Assembly: GCA_043785105.1 (NCBI GenBank) | Contig: JAYVXO010000145.1 | Location: forward strand, 1-40,596 | DNA length: 40,596 nucleotides | Direction of reading: 5' to 3' | DNA from: Fimbriiglobus sp043785105 | Lineage (GTDB): Bacteria > Planctomycetota > Planctomycetia > Gemmatales > Gemmataceae | Shown here: positions 1 through 8,090 of the stretch, in pieces | How the letters are laid out: every line of letters starts with the position of its first letter | Numbering within the stretch: position 1 is the stretch's first letter | Position numbers and translations under genes: made by a program | The notes under the pieces: model-generated | The model's input: only the letters and a program-made list of their open reading frames with translations | Databases searched by the model: none | Told to the model about the DNA's origin: nothing

Positions 1-32
1 CACCCCCACGGGTTGCGCAACCCGTGGGGGTG
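1..32. repeat. Perfect 32-bp palindrome
   Basis: The first 16 bases are the exact reverse complement of the next 16, with no loop (core GGGTTGCGCAACCC). It lies about 50 bp beyond the stop codon of the minus-strand LptE-like gene, so it could act as a transcription end point. It has no T-run on either side and shares the CCACGGGTT core with the repeats at 873-1035, so a dispersed palindromic repeat is equally likely. The element may continue beyond the left edge. Confidence 0.7.
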
Positions 33-83
33 AACCCCACGGCACGTCGAGGCCGGCACTCAATTCGACCCGTGCGCGGGATA

Positions 84-722
84 TCACCACGGCTTTTCCA
101 TCATGTTCACAATTTGTCGGGCAATCTGCTGGGCGGCCATTTTAGCACCCGAGTCCGTGCTGCCGCCCAGTTCCGGCAACACTCGGCCATAGCCGTTGAT
201 CGTGATCGGCGGCGCTACGGCGTCGGGCGGCGGTGGCAACGGGGCTTCGCGGTTCGGGTCGAACGGGTTGCTTGGTGCTTCTTGGAACGTCGGCTTACGG
301 CTGCCGGTCAGATTCCGTCCGGTCCGGTTGTCCCGCCAGACCACTTGGCACGCGATGACCACGTCGTATTCCCGAATGAAGTTCAGCGGCGTGCGGTTTT
401 GTGGCGTTTTCGTAATGTTGGTGACGGTCCCAATCAGTTCCGTGTCGGCACGGGTCGGATCGGAGATGACACGAATCGGCGATTTTCGAGCGTTCAATTC
501 CCGGACGATTTCTTCCGTGATGTCCACCTCGACCCCGCGATACGGGTTCGTGTGAAACGTGGTGTTCTTGAAGACCGGAATGGACACGGAGCGAAGGTTC
601 GGATCAAACGGCGGCACGGTCGAGTAGCCGAACAGCGAGAAGTTGCCCCCCGACTGACACCCGATCGCCGACAGGCACACGGCAAGGACGATGACAGCGA
701 GGCAATACCGTGAGTGGTACAT
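84..722 (-). CDS. lptE: LptE-like outer-membrane lipoprotein
   Basis: This is a 212-residue predicted lipoprotein resembling LptE, the partner that plugs the LptD pore and helps place lipopolysaccharide in the outer leaflet of the outer membrane. The N-terminus has a short basic stretch, a hydrophobic segment and a lipobox-like AIGC with the acylated Cys at about residue 22. The body has features typical of the family: 'SVSIPVFKNTTF' near the start, then a 'DITEEIVRELN' helix and a strand with 'ADTELIGTVTNI'. The C-terminal part is proline-rich and ends in a helix with 'AAQQIARQIVNMME'. I chose the ATG at 722 because it gives a normal lipoprotein leader; in-frame starts up to 773 are possible. 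It follows the BamD-like gene on the same strand but is separated from it by about 340 bp of palindromic repeats, so cotranscription is uncertain. Family assignment is from motif recall. Confidence 0.75.
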   Translation of the reverse strand: MYHSRYCLAVIVLAVCLSAIGCQSGGNFSLFGYSTVPPFDPNLRSVSIPVFKNTTFHTNPYRGVEVDITEEIVRELNARKSPIRVISDPTRADTELIGTVTNITKTPQNRTPLNFIREYDVVIACQVVWRDNRTGRNLTGSRKPTFQEAPSNPFDPNREAPLPPPPDAVAPPITINGYGRVLPELGGSTDSGAKMAAQQIARQIVNMMEKPW

Positions 723-872
723 CAAGGCTCTGCTGGTATCCGAAATAGGGTCTAATCTCATCATAAAGCTCAATGATAAAACGATGTAATCGGTCGGCTT
801 GGGTGAGCGTCACAAAAGCGGACGGAAAATAGTTCCTGGTTTGGTGGCCCCGTTAGGGGTCATGGAATGTAG

Positions 873-1035
873 CCACGGGTGGAGCGCTTCGCGGAACCCG
901 TGGTAGTAGTAACCTCCAAACGCAACTGCCCTGAAGGGGCAGCGGAATTCCGTCGCCCCTTCAGGGCGAGTAGTTATGTGGGGGTCGCTGTCCACGGGTT
1001 CCGCTTTGCTTCACCCCGGTGCCCCTTCAGGGCAC
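873..1035. repeat. Cluster of nested palindromic repeats
   Basis: Several inverted repeats fill the space between the LptE-like and BamD-like genes. CCACGGGT at 873-880 pairs with ACCCGTGG at 896-903. GCGGAACCCGTGG at 891-903 is the reverse complement of CCACGGGTTCCGC at 992-1004. GCCCTGAAGGGGC at 928-940 pairs with GCCCCTTCAGGGC at 955-967 around the small palindrome CGGAATTCCG, making a near-perfect 40-bp palindrome. A further copy of the second arm is at 1021-1033, inside GTGCCCCTTCAGGGCAC (1019-1035). This is a REP-like, non-coding, potentially cruciform region. It could reduce transcription from the upstream gene into lptE, but no activity can be shown from sequence. Confidence 0.8.
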
Positions 1036-1064
1036 AAAACCAGTTTATTTACCTGTACTCACTC

Positions 1065-2378
1065 TCAACGAGGGTTGCTGATGTCCGGTGGGAGCGCTTG
1101 CGGCACTGCGCCATCTTTCGGGTTCGGGGCGATCGGCAATGGATCAGCCGACGCACTCGGGTCGTTCGGCTTCCCGGTCAACCGACCCCATTGGTTTCGC
1201 ATGAAATCGACGGGATCGTTCGTCGGTGGCTTGGCGATACCCCGTTCGGCTTCCATCTGCTTGCGGACCACTTCGAGGGCGTCCATGCGTTGCTTGGACA
1301 CGTCGGCGAACTTCGTGCCTGGGTGCTGTCGGGTGACGAGTTCGTAGTAGAAGTAGGCGGACGCGGGGTGGCGGGTCCGTTCGTAATACTCGGCCATCTT
1401 GAAATACTTTTCGGCAAGCTGCATTCGCACGGCCATCTTCTGCCGCGTCATCTGCGCGGACTTCTCCGGGTCGGTCGCATAGCCCGGCATCGTCGCTTCG
1501 GCGTGGTGAATCAGTTGCAACGCCTCCGCCGCCTTGCCCGCGTCGTAAACCGCCCCGCCGGTGCTGTTGTTCTTCGCCATGATCGCCATGTCGAGCGCGG
1601 CGGGGCGAAGCTTGCTATCTTTGTGCATCTCGACAAGCTGGCTGAAGTAGTGGTCCGATTCGTCGAACCGACCGCGATAGAAATTCACGTAGCCAAGCCA
1701 GAACAAGGCACGGTCCGCGTTGGGGCCGATGCCGTCGTGGGTTTGGACGTTATCAAGTGTTTTGAGTGCTTCGCCTTCGGTGTCGAAGAGGGGCCGTTTG
1801 CTATCGAGCACGTTCGGCATACTCGGGCGTTCTTGCCACCACGGCACCTTCTTGCCGGACTGCTCCGCTTCGATTTCCGCGAGCGTGTCTTTCTCCAGCC
1901 ACTCGTAGGCGATGGCGTACATCTGGTTGCACGCGCGTTCGCGGTAGGCCCCGAACGTGAAGTCTTGCAACAAGCGGTTGTACGACGCGACGGCCGCCGG
2001 GTATTTCTTCTGCTCACGCAGGCTCTCGGCTTCCATGTAGCGGGCTTTTTCGGCTAGCAACGCGGCGTTTTGGGTGTTGTCGGCGATGTCCGCGAAGAGT
2101 GTTTGGGCTTTGTGATGCTCGCCCATATTGAACAACTCTTCCGCAGCGGCAAATTTTTGCTCGGCGTTGGCGTCGTTGTAGGAGCTGGTGAGCAACGACC
2201 GCGCCGCGTTGTACGTCTTTTGACGCGCCGTCGTCAGTTGCTGGCACCCCGTGGAAGCGACCACGAACGCGGCCACCAGTACGCCGAGTTTTGCCCGGTA
2301 CAGTTTTGCCCGGTACAGTTTTGCCCGGTACGGGTTTGCCCAGTATGCAGCGGCCCAAACTTGTCGAGCGTTGAACAT
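1065..2378 (-). CDS. BamD-like TPR lipoprotein
   Basis: This 437-residue predicted lipoprotein has tetratricopeptide-like helical repeats resembling BamD/YfiO, the lipoprotein of the beta-barrel assembly machine that receives outer-membrane proteins. The leader ends in STGC with Cys at about residue 45. TPR-like helices are visible in 'KFAAAEELFNMGEHHKAQTLF', 'EAESLREQKKYPAAVASYN' and 'WLGYVNFYRGRFDESDHYF', with a last set around 'KYFKMAEYYERTRHPASAYF'. It is much longer than the roughly 245 residues of the E. coli protein, with a long middle insertion and a proline-rich tail. The ATG at 2378 gives an unusually long, positively charged n-region built from a repeated YRAKL unit. It starts 55 bp after recO ends, on the same strand, so an operon with recO is likely. 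It could be another TPR lipoprotein; the nearby LptE-like gene favours an envelope role. Confidence 0.65.
   Translation of the reverse strand: MFNARQVWAAAYWANPYRAKLYRAKLYRAKLGVLVAAFVVASTGCQQLTTARQKTYNAARSLLTSSYNDANAEQKFAAAEELFNMGEHHKAQTLFADIADNTQNAALLAEKARYMEAESLREQKKYPAAVASYNRLLQDFTFGAYRERACNQMYAIAYEWLEKDTLAEIEAEQSGKKVPWWQERPSMPNVLDSKRPLFDTEGEALKTLDNVQTHDGIGPNADRALFWLGYVNFYRGRFDESDHYFSQLVEMHKDSKLRPAALDMAIMAKNNSTGGAVYDAGKAAEALQLIHHAEATMPGYATDPEKSAQMTRQKMAVRMQLAEKYFKMAEYYERTRHPASAYFYYELVTRQHPGTKFADVSKQRMDALEVVRKQMEAERGIAKPPTNDPVDFMRNQWGRLTGKPNDPSASADPLPIAPNPKDGAVPQALPPDISNPR
2288..2347 (-). repeat. 15-bp tandem repeat in the leader of the BamD-like gene
   Basis: On the plus strand the unit gttttgcccggtaca occurs at 2288, 2303 and (one base changed) 2318, followed by a degenerate fourth copy at 2333-2347. 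In the coding frame of the minus-strand gene it encodes YRAKL three times plus a decayed copy, just before the hydrophobic part of the lipoprotein leader. Because the unit is a multiple of three, copy-number change would lengthen or shorten the basic part of the leader without a frameshift. Confidence 0.85.
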
Positions 2379-2433
2379 GGCGTTGGTTCCCCTCGCGTTC
2401 ACAACCCCATCCTCGGTTCGCACTCGGTTTCGG

Positions 2434-3177
2434 TCACGATCCGTCGAGATACCCGAGTAATCGTGGTCGGCGACCCAGCACATAACTCACCGTTTGGCCT
2501 AACGTCTGGCGCACTTCACGCCGGATAGCACTGGGTAGCGTCGGTTCGCCGGTTGCCAACGTTCGCAACCCATTCCACGCACCCTGTGAAAGCGGTCGAT
2601 GGTCACGGCTTGCGGGCAGACACTCGGAACAAATCACGCCACCAACTGCCGGGCTGAACCCCACCCGATCTTCCCCACGGGCTACACCCGAGAGATCCCG
2701 TTCGCACCCGGCGCAGGTATCGAGTCGCGGCATATAACCCAGCTCTCGGAGCCAAACAAGCTCAAACGCCGAGACGCGCCCTGCCCGATCGACCGGGGGT
2801 TGTGCGAACGCCCGAATCGTGTCCAACGCGGCATCAAATAACCCAGGATGGGGGTCGTAATCTTGCGTCGTGTCCAGGAGTTCGGCGACGTAATAACCCA
2901 CATAAAGTGCGTTCAAATCGGTCCGCAAATGCCCGAAGCGTTCCGCGACTTGGGCTTCAATCAACAAATCCAACCCCCCGCTTTTCCGGATGAACACGAC
3001 GTGACAAACCGACAGCAAATCAAACGCCACTTCAAAGTTCGACCGCAACCGCCGCCCCCCCTTTGCCAGCGCCCGCACCTTGCCGAACTCGCGCGTCCAC
3101 AACGTCGCAATGCGGCTAGTCTCGCTCCAATCCGTCCCCCGCACGACCAACGCCAACGCCTGCTCCGTGGGCGGCAT
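2434..3177 (-). CDS. recO: DNA repair protein RecO
   Basis: This 247-residue protein matches RecO, which loads RecA onto SSB-coated single-stranded DNA with RecR in the RecFOR recombinational repair pathway. The N-terminal OB-fold region shows the usual 'EQALALVVRGTDWSETSRI' opening and 'FGKVRALAKGGRR'. The helical middle includes 'YVGYYVAELLD'. The zinc-binding knuckle is intact, with CAGC and, about 33 residues on, CSEC. The length is normal for the family. I chose the ATG at 3177 because it is preceded by an AGAAGGA ribosome-binding site and begins at the conserved OB fold; the longer reading frame to 3372 lacks family character. It is likely the first gene of a unit with the BamD-like gene 55 bp downstream. 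Confidence 0.93.
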   Translation of the reverse strand: MPPTEQALALVVRGTDWSETSRIATLWTREFGKVRALAKGGRRLRSNFEVAFDLLSVCHVVFIRKSGGLDLLIEAQVAERFGHLRTDLNALYVGYYVAELLDTTQDYDPHPGLFDAALDTIRAFAQPPVDRAGRVSAFELVWLRELGYMPRLDTCAGCERDLSGVARGEDRVGFSPAVGGVICSECLPASRDHRPLSQGAWNGLRTLATGEPTLPSAIRREVRQTLGQTVSYVLGRRPRLLGYLDGS

Positions 3178-3368
3178 GTTCCTTCTCGTGGTGAAGTGAA
3201 GAACCCGAACCAACCGTAGTTCCAGCTTGCTATACCGACAAAGACAGCGGGTCTGGCAGATTTTCGGGCGAAATTGTCGGGCCTCGCAGAGCCTCGACCA
3301 CGACCTACAAGAGCCGAGCGCATCAGCCGGATCGTGTATTCGGATGACCCATGACGTGGCTACTTCGG

Positions 3369-4160
3369 TCACTCCGGCTTCCGTACTACGGGGATTTTGC
3401 CCCGGAGCAGTTTGTCGAGTTCGACGCGGATTTCTTTGGTGTCGGCGGACTTGATGATGGCGGCGTTGGCCTTGTCGAGGAGGTCGCGTTCGAGGTGCGG
3501 TTTCACTTTGCTGATGAACTTGTGCAGCATGTCGCCAACAGCTTTTGCGGCGATGCCATCAAGACCGGCGGTGTGTTCGACGACGAGGTTCGTGTAGTGC
3601 AAATCGGCTTCGGTCACGCGGACACGTAACACGGCAACTGGCAGAATTTGCCCCGGTTGCTTTTCGAGACGGGACGTTAATTCACAGACGACCCGCAACG
3701 CCACCCAACAGCGTGCCCGTGTTTCACCGCTGTATATTCGCACGCCGGATTTCCACAACTGTTGCTCGTAAAACGTCCGCACGTTCATGCCGATAAGTGC
3801 TTCAAACGTGGTCTTGCCGGTTTCCGGGGACACAATATCGCGGATTCCCAAAGCGAGCGATTCGTTCGGGTTAATGGCCTCAATGCGGACTTTTTGCCAG
3901 TGACCATCGTTCCGCATGGCCCGATTGGGTTCGGGCTTCAGCTTGTGCCACTTCATCCCGACCAGCACGTCCCGTTGCTTGCCCCAATCGTGCGCGGTTT
4001 CGGCCATCGGTGTGGGGATATTCGCCAGCAACAAACCGCGTAAGAGTTGCGTGAGATGTTCAGCCTCAACCGGAACCATCGCGGGGGCGTCTGGCTTGGC
4101 GGACACGCACGGAGTACCGGCTAGCAAGAGCAGCAGCGTGAAAATGGCAGTGCGAATCAT
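3369..4160 (-). CDS. Secreted protein of unknown function
   Basis: I do not recognise a family. The 263-residue product starts with a clear signal peptide (MIRT, a run of leucines, then a likely cleavage after VSA). The mature part has no membrane segment, no CxxC and no obvious catalytic motif. Its C-terminal third is rich in Lys, Glu and Asp and predicted helical, and ends shortly after 'KLLRGKIPV'. The middle reads like an alternating beta region with arginine and tryptophan. The start at 4160 is chosen for the signal peptide. It lies upstream of recO on the same strand with a 191-bp gap, and is divergent from guaB across about 260 bp that probably hold both promoters. A periplasmic location is inferred from the leader only. 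Confidence 0.75.
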   Translation of the reverse strand: MIRTAIFTLLLLLAGTPCVSAKPDAPAMVPVEAEHLTQLLRGLLLANIPTPMAETAHDWGKQRDVLVGMKWHKLKPEPNRAMRNDGHWQKVRIEAINPNESLALGIRDIVSPETGKTTFEALIGMNVRTFYEQQLWKSGVRIYSGETRARCWVALRVVCELTSRLEKQPGQILPVAVLRVRVTEADLHYTNLVVEHTAGLDGIAAKAVGDMLHKFISKVKPHLERDLLDKANAAIIKSADTKEIRVELDKLLRGKIPVVRKPE

Positions 4161-4373
4161 GGTGAACTCTTGGGGTGGACGATAACCGGACTCGCAAACC
4201 GGGGAAACTGGCTTCCCGTTTACATTATCCTCTTCCTGTCCAGTCGCGCTCAAACAAGAATCGTGCAATTTGCTAAACCGACAGCGAGTGCGGTCGTCAA
4301 AAGTAGTTCGCCGATTCGACGCCACAATTTGTACCGAAGTTCGCACGTCCCCTTCCGCATTTTGCAACATCCC

Positions 4374-4379
4374 TATAAT
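4374..4379 (+). promoter_or_regulatory. Candidate -10 box of the guaB promoter
   Basis: A perfect TATAAT lies about 44 bp upstream of the guaB start codon, in the divergent intergenic region. The hexamer about 17 bp further upstream does not resemble TTGACA, so this is a weak prediction based on one element. Confidence 0.3.
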
Positions 4380-4422
4380 TCCCAACCACTATCTGCCCAC
4401 GACCTGCTGCGCGAGGTTCCGG

Positions 4423-5916
4423 ATGCACGATCGCATTGCTTACCATGGTTACACGTTTGACGATGTTCTGCTGGAGCCAGGCTACAGCGAAATTGTGCCG
4501 AAAGATGCCGACGTTCGGACGCAATTGACGCGGAACGTCGGCATCAACATCCCGATAATTTCGTCGCCGATGGACACCGTCACGGAAAGTGAACTGGCCA
4601 TTGCCCTTGCCCAAGAGGGCGGCATCGGGATTATTCACAAAAATCTCAACATCGTTGCCCAGACCCGTGAAGTGGACAAAGTGAAGCGGAGCGAAAACGG
4701 CGTCATCACGGACCCGATCACGTTGCCGCCGGACGCCACCGTCGGCACCGCCCGGCAGATTATGCAGCAGCACCACATTAGCGGCGTGCCAATCACGACG
4801 GGCGATGAGAAGTTTTTGCGTGGCATCTTAACGCGACGCGATTTGAAATTCCTGACGGACAACAACCAGAAGCTCGAAGAGGTGATGACGAAAAAAAACC
4901 TCGTCACCGCACCCGAGAACACCACGTTGAACGACGCGGAGATGATCTTAACTAAAAATAAAGTGGAGAAACTTCTCCTGGTGGACGATGAATATCGACT
5001 GAAGGGGTTAATCACGATCAAGGACATCGAGAAGAACGAAAACTTCCCGAACGCCTGTAAAGATTCTCGGGGCCGACTGCGGGCCGGGGCCGCGATTGGC
5101 GTGTTTGATTTTGAACGGGCCGATTCACTGATTCGGGCTGGTGTGGATGTCATTGTCGTGGATTCGGCCCACGGACACAGCCGCAACGTGGTCGAGACGG
5201 TGCGCGAGTTGAAGAAACGGCATGCGATCGACATTATCGCGGGGAACATTGCTACCATCGAAGGTGCGAAAGCACTGGCGGATGCGGGTGCGGACGGCAT
5301 CAAGGTCGGCATCGGCCCAGGGTCGATCTGCACGACGCGGATTGTCTCGGGCGTGGGCGTGCCGCAACTGTCGGCCATTGCGAACGCGGCGAAAGCGTTG
5401 AAGGGAAGCGGCATCCCCCTGATCGGCGACGGGGGGGTCCGGTATTCCGGCGACATTACGAAGGCGATTGCTGCGGGGGCGTACTCGGTGATGATCGGCG
5501 GCCTGTTCGCCGGGCTTGCCGAGAGTCCTGGGCAGATGATTATTTATCGCGGTCGGAGCTTTAAGTCTTACCGCGGTATGGGATCCCTGGGGGCGATGTC
5601 TGCTGGGTCAGCGGACCGTTACCAACAGGGTGAGAAGGTTGCACCCGGAACCAACGGCAAGTTGGTTCCCGAAGGGGTTGAAGGTCGAGTCCCCTACAAA
5701 GGTGCCCTAGCACCGTTCGTGTTCCAACTCGTGGGCGGCCTCCGCGCCGGGATGGGCTACGTCGGTTCACGGAACTTGGAAGAGCTTCGCACCAACGCGC
5801 GGTTCATTCAAATTACTGGGGCAACGGTTCAGGAGAGCCACCCGCATGACATCGCAATTACGCAAGAATCACCGAACTACTCCGCCGCCGCGTACACGGC
5901 TTCGGATGGGGATTAG
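4423..5916 (+). CDS. guaB: IMP dehydrogenase
   Basis: This 497-residue enzyme oxidises IMP to XMP with NAD+, the committed step of guanine nucleotide synthesis in the cytoplasm. The sequence opens with the family signature 'YTFDDVLLEPGYSEI'. The TIM barrel is interrupted by a pair of CBS domains at about residues 95-215. The catalytic loop 'GPGSICTTRIVSGVGVPQ' carries the nucleophilic Cys at residue 303. The phosphate-binding 'GDGGVRYSGDITKA' and the 'YRGMGSLGAM' flap region follow, all intact. The ATG at 4423 is preferred because the extra 51 residues of the open frame from 4270 are not family-like and would cover the likely promoter. The next gene begins inside its 3' end. Confidence 0.97.
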   Translation: MHDRIAYHGYTFDDVLLEPGYSEIVPKDADVRTQLTRNVGINIPIISSPMDTVTESELAIALAQEGGIGIIHKNLNIVAQTREVDKVKRSENGVITDPITLPPDATVGTARQIMQQHHISGVPITTGDEKFLRGILTRRDLKFLTDNNQKLEEVMTKKNLVTAPENTTLNDAEMILTKNKVEKLLLVDDEYRLKGLITIKDIEKNENFPNACKDSRGRLRAGAAIGVFDFERADSLIRAGVDVIVVDSAHGHSRNVVETVRELKKRHAIDIIAGNIATIEGAKALADAGADGIKVGIGPGSICTTRIVSGVGVPQLSAIANAAKALKGSGIPLIGDGGVRYSGDITKAIAAGAYSVMIGGLFAGLAESPGQMIIYRGRSFKSYRGMGSLGAMSAGSADRYQQGEKVAPGTNGKLVPEGVEGRVPYKGALAPFVFQLVGGLRAGMGYVGSRNLEELRTNARFIQITGATVQESHPHDIAITQESPNYSAAAYTASDGD

Positions 5917-6829
5917 TCTCGCCGTTGTCGCGGTCGGCGTGTTCAGCGCCGCCGCGCAACCGCCGGGGCCGATCATCCCACCGGCACCCAATTTTCAGCC
6001 GTACCCAACCGTGCCGCCTAGCACGTCGCCGCCGATGGTGCAACCACCGTCGGCACCGTCCTCGTTGCCGCGATTGGTCCCGGCAGATGCGCCGAACCCG
6101 TACAACCCGAGTCCACAAGGTCGGACGGTGACGTTCCAAAAGCCGGCGGGCAGAGATGTCACGGTGCCCACGGTTCTCGGCACGATGCCTGCACCCCCGG
6201 CCCCGATCGGCGTGCAACCTCGGCAACTTCTGCCGGCGGACCGCCCGGTGGTGGCGCAAACCCCACCCGAAGACCAAAAAGATAAACCCAAAAGTGACCC
6301 GACGACGGTCGCACAGCCGATCCAAACCAGCATCACCCGCGAAAAAGCGTTTCGCCTGATGTCCGATGCCGAACTCAACAAGCGGATCGCGGATGAACTG
6401 GTGCAAGAAGCGCGTGACCGGAAAATCGACTCCAAACCAAGTAACTTTGCACCGCCCGCAGTGACACCCCTCGTGCCAGTCGGTACGGTGTACCAATCGA
6501 AAACGGCGTCGTACCCGCTGGCCCAAACATTACTGGAACCCAAGTATGTGGTTCACCGACGGCTGCTGTTTGAAGAGAAAAACTCCGAGCGGCACGGCTG
6601 GGATTTAGGCTTCGTTCAGCCGGTCGTGTCCGCCGCGTTCTTCTACAAGGACGTGTTCATGTGGCCGACGCATCTCGCCTCGCACCTGTGGGAACGTTAC
6701 GACACCAGTGCCGGCAAATGCCTACCGGGTAGCCCCGTGCCCTACTTCCTGTACCCGCCCGAAGTGGACATCCTCGGACTAGGAACGGGTGCGTCCGTGC
6801 TAGTCGGAGCCGCGTTCATCTTCCCGTAA
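5846..6829 (+). CDS. Proline-rich secreted protein of unknown function
   Basis: This 327-residue protein has a probable signal peptide with a long basic n-region (about residues 1-20), a hydrophobic core and cleavage near AAAQ. Residues 40-170 are low-complexity and rich in Pro, Ala and Thr. A charged helical patch follows (about 170-205), then a compact C-terminal domain with many aromatics ('VVSAAFFYKDVFMWPTHLAS', 'VPYFLYPPEVDILG') ending in a glycine/alanine hydrophobic stretch. I recognise the C-terminal segment as typical of Gemmata-type secreted proteins but know no function for it. The ATG at 5846 has an AGGAG ribosome-binding site 10 bp upstream and supplies the basic n-region, though it overlaps guaB by 71 bp. 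The alternative ATG at 5906 would overlap the guaB stop region but lacks positive charge. Confidence 0.75.
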   Translation: MTSQLRKNHRTTPPPRTRLRMGISLAVVAVGVFSAAAQPPGPIIPPAPNFQPYPTVPPSTSPPMVQPPSAPSSLPRLVPADAPNPYNPSPQGRTVTFQKPAGRDVTVPTVLGTMPAPPAPIGVQPRQLLPADRPVVAQTPPEDQKDKPKSDPTTVAQPIQTSITREKAFRLMSDAELNKRIADELVQEARDRKIDSKPSNFAPPAVTPLVPVGTVYQSKTASYPLAQTLLEPKYVVHRRLLFEEKNSERHGWDLGFVQPVVSAAFFYKDVFMWPTHLASHLWERYDTSAGKCLPGSPVPYFLYPPEVDILGLGTGASVLVGAAFIFP

Positions 6830-6835
6830 AATTGA

Positions 6836-6870
6836 CACACGGGTAGCGACACTTTGCCGCTACCCGTGTG
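6836..6870. terminator. Hairpin terminator after the proline-rich gene
   Basis: CACACGGGTAGCG pairs perfectly with CGCTACCCGTGTG across a 9-base loop, starting 7 bp after the stop codon at 6829. There is no strong T-run after it, so it may be a bidirectional or weak intrinsic terminator. It ends about 20 bp before the hemW start and so separates the two transcripts. Confidence 0.6.
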
Positions 6871-6891
6871 CGTGTTGCTTACAATGTTGGC

Positions 6892-8052
6892 ATGTCAACT
6901 TACACCGCTCCGGCCTGGGTCGAACCCCGCACCGCCTACCTTCACATCCCGTTCTGTGGTCACCATTGCGGGTATTGCGATTTCGCGGTGACGGCGGGGC
7001 AAGATCACCTCATCGAACTTTATCTCGACGCCCTGGAAATCGAACTCCGTTTGCTTGGTCAACCGCGATCGGTCGAGAGCCTTTTCATCGGTGGCGGAAC
7101 GCCGACGTACTTGAGTGCGAAGCAACTGGATCGGTTATTAACGTCGCTCAACACGTGGTTACCGTTAACTGGTCACGCCCCGGAGTTCAGTATTGAATCG
7201 ACGCCCGAAAGCCTGGATGCTGAGAAGGTGCGCGTGCTGGCGGCCCACGGCGTGAACCGGGTCAGCATCGGCGTGCAGTCGTTTCAGTCGCACTTGCTGA
7301 AGTCACTCGATCGCCAGCACGGCGTCGAACAGATTCCCCAAGCCGTCGAAGCGGTTCGACAATTCATTCCGATGCTGTCGTTCGACCTGATCTTTGCCGC
7401 ACCAGGCCAGACGCTGAGTGAATGGGAAGCCGACCTGAACGCGGCGCTGGCGTTTGAACCGGACCACCTTTCGACTTACGGGCTGACGTATGAAAAGGGC
7501 ACGCCGCTTTGGAAGCAACGGTCACGGGGCCAAGTCATTGCGGTGCCCGAAGAAGCCGAGTTGGCGATGTATCAGCACGCCATTGCACGGCTCACGGCAA
7601 CCGGGTTTGAACACTACGAAATCTCGAACTTCGCCCGCCCCGGTCGGCGGTCCGTTCACAACCAACGCTACTGGGCCAACGAAGCCTACTACGGCTTCGG
7701 CGTCGGCGCAGCACGGTACATTAACGGTTGTCGTGAGCTAAATACTCGGGACACGAAGCACTACATCCGCACGGTGTTGGCCGGTGAAAACCCGACGTTT
7801 CAGCAGGAAACACTCGCGCCACGGGAGCGAGCCTTCGAGACAATCGCCACCCAACTCCGTCGTTGTGACGGCATTCAACGCAAATTATTCCGTGAGCAGA
7901 CAGGCTATGAGCTAAACGACTTGGTCAGCGAGCGGTTGCAAAACTTGATCGCCACCGGGTTGCTTCACGACACCGGGTTGTCAGTGGCGCTCACACCGTC
8001 CGGCAAGTGCCTCGCGGATGGCGTGATCGAAGATTTGTTGAAAGCGTTTTGA
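6892..8052 (+). CDS. hemW: Radical SAM heme chaperone HemW
   Basis: This 386-residue protein is a HemN-like radical SAM protein of the HemW type, which binds heme and is thought to deliver it to respiratory proteins rather than oxidise coproporphyrinogen. The cluster motif is C22-x3-C26-x2-C29 followed by D-F; true HemN has a further Cys there, so HemW is favoured. Further family marks are 'FIGGGTPTYL', 'SIESTPESLD', 'GVNRVSIGVQSF' and 'FDLIFAAPGQT', and the HemW C-terminal domain is present with 'GFGVGAARYI'. The ATG at 6892 is chosen because it lies just before the conserved 'AYLHIPFC' strand; an upstream GTG at 6868 falls in the terminator hairpin. The gamma-carbonic-anhydrase-like gene follows 38 bp downstream on the same strand. 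Confidence 0.92.
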   Translation: MSTYTAPAWVEPRTAYLHIPFCGHHCGYCDFAVTAGQDHLIELYLDALEIELRLLGQPRSVESLFIGGGTPTYLSAKQLDRLLTSLNTWLPLTGHAPEFSIESTPESLDAEKVRVLAAHGVNRVSIGVQSFQSHLLKSLDRQHGVEQIPQAVEAVRQFIPMLSFDLIFAAPGQTLSEWEADLNAALAFEPDHLSTYGLTYEKGTPLWKQRSRGQVIAVPEEAELAMYQHAIARLTATGFEHYEISNFARPGRRSVHNQRYWANEAYYGFGVGAARYINGCRELNTRDTKHYIRTVLAGENPTFQQETLAPRERAFETIATQLRRCDGIQRKLFREQTGYELNDLVSERLQNLIATGLLHDTGLSVALTPSGKCLADGVIEDLLKAF

Positions 8053-8090
8053 GAGCGAGATGAGTTTTTCCTACTTTCAGGTGTCAGCGT

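Noticed and set aside
879..2057. 392-residue plus-strand frame opposite the BamD-like gene
   Set aside because: It starts inside the palindromic repeats and shows only shadow-type composition.
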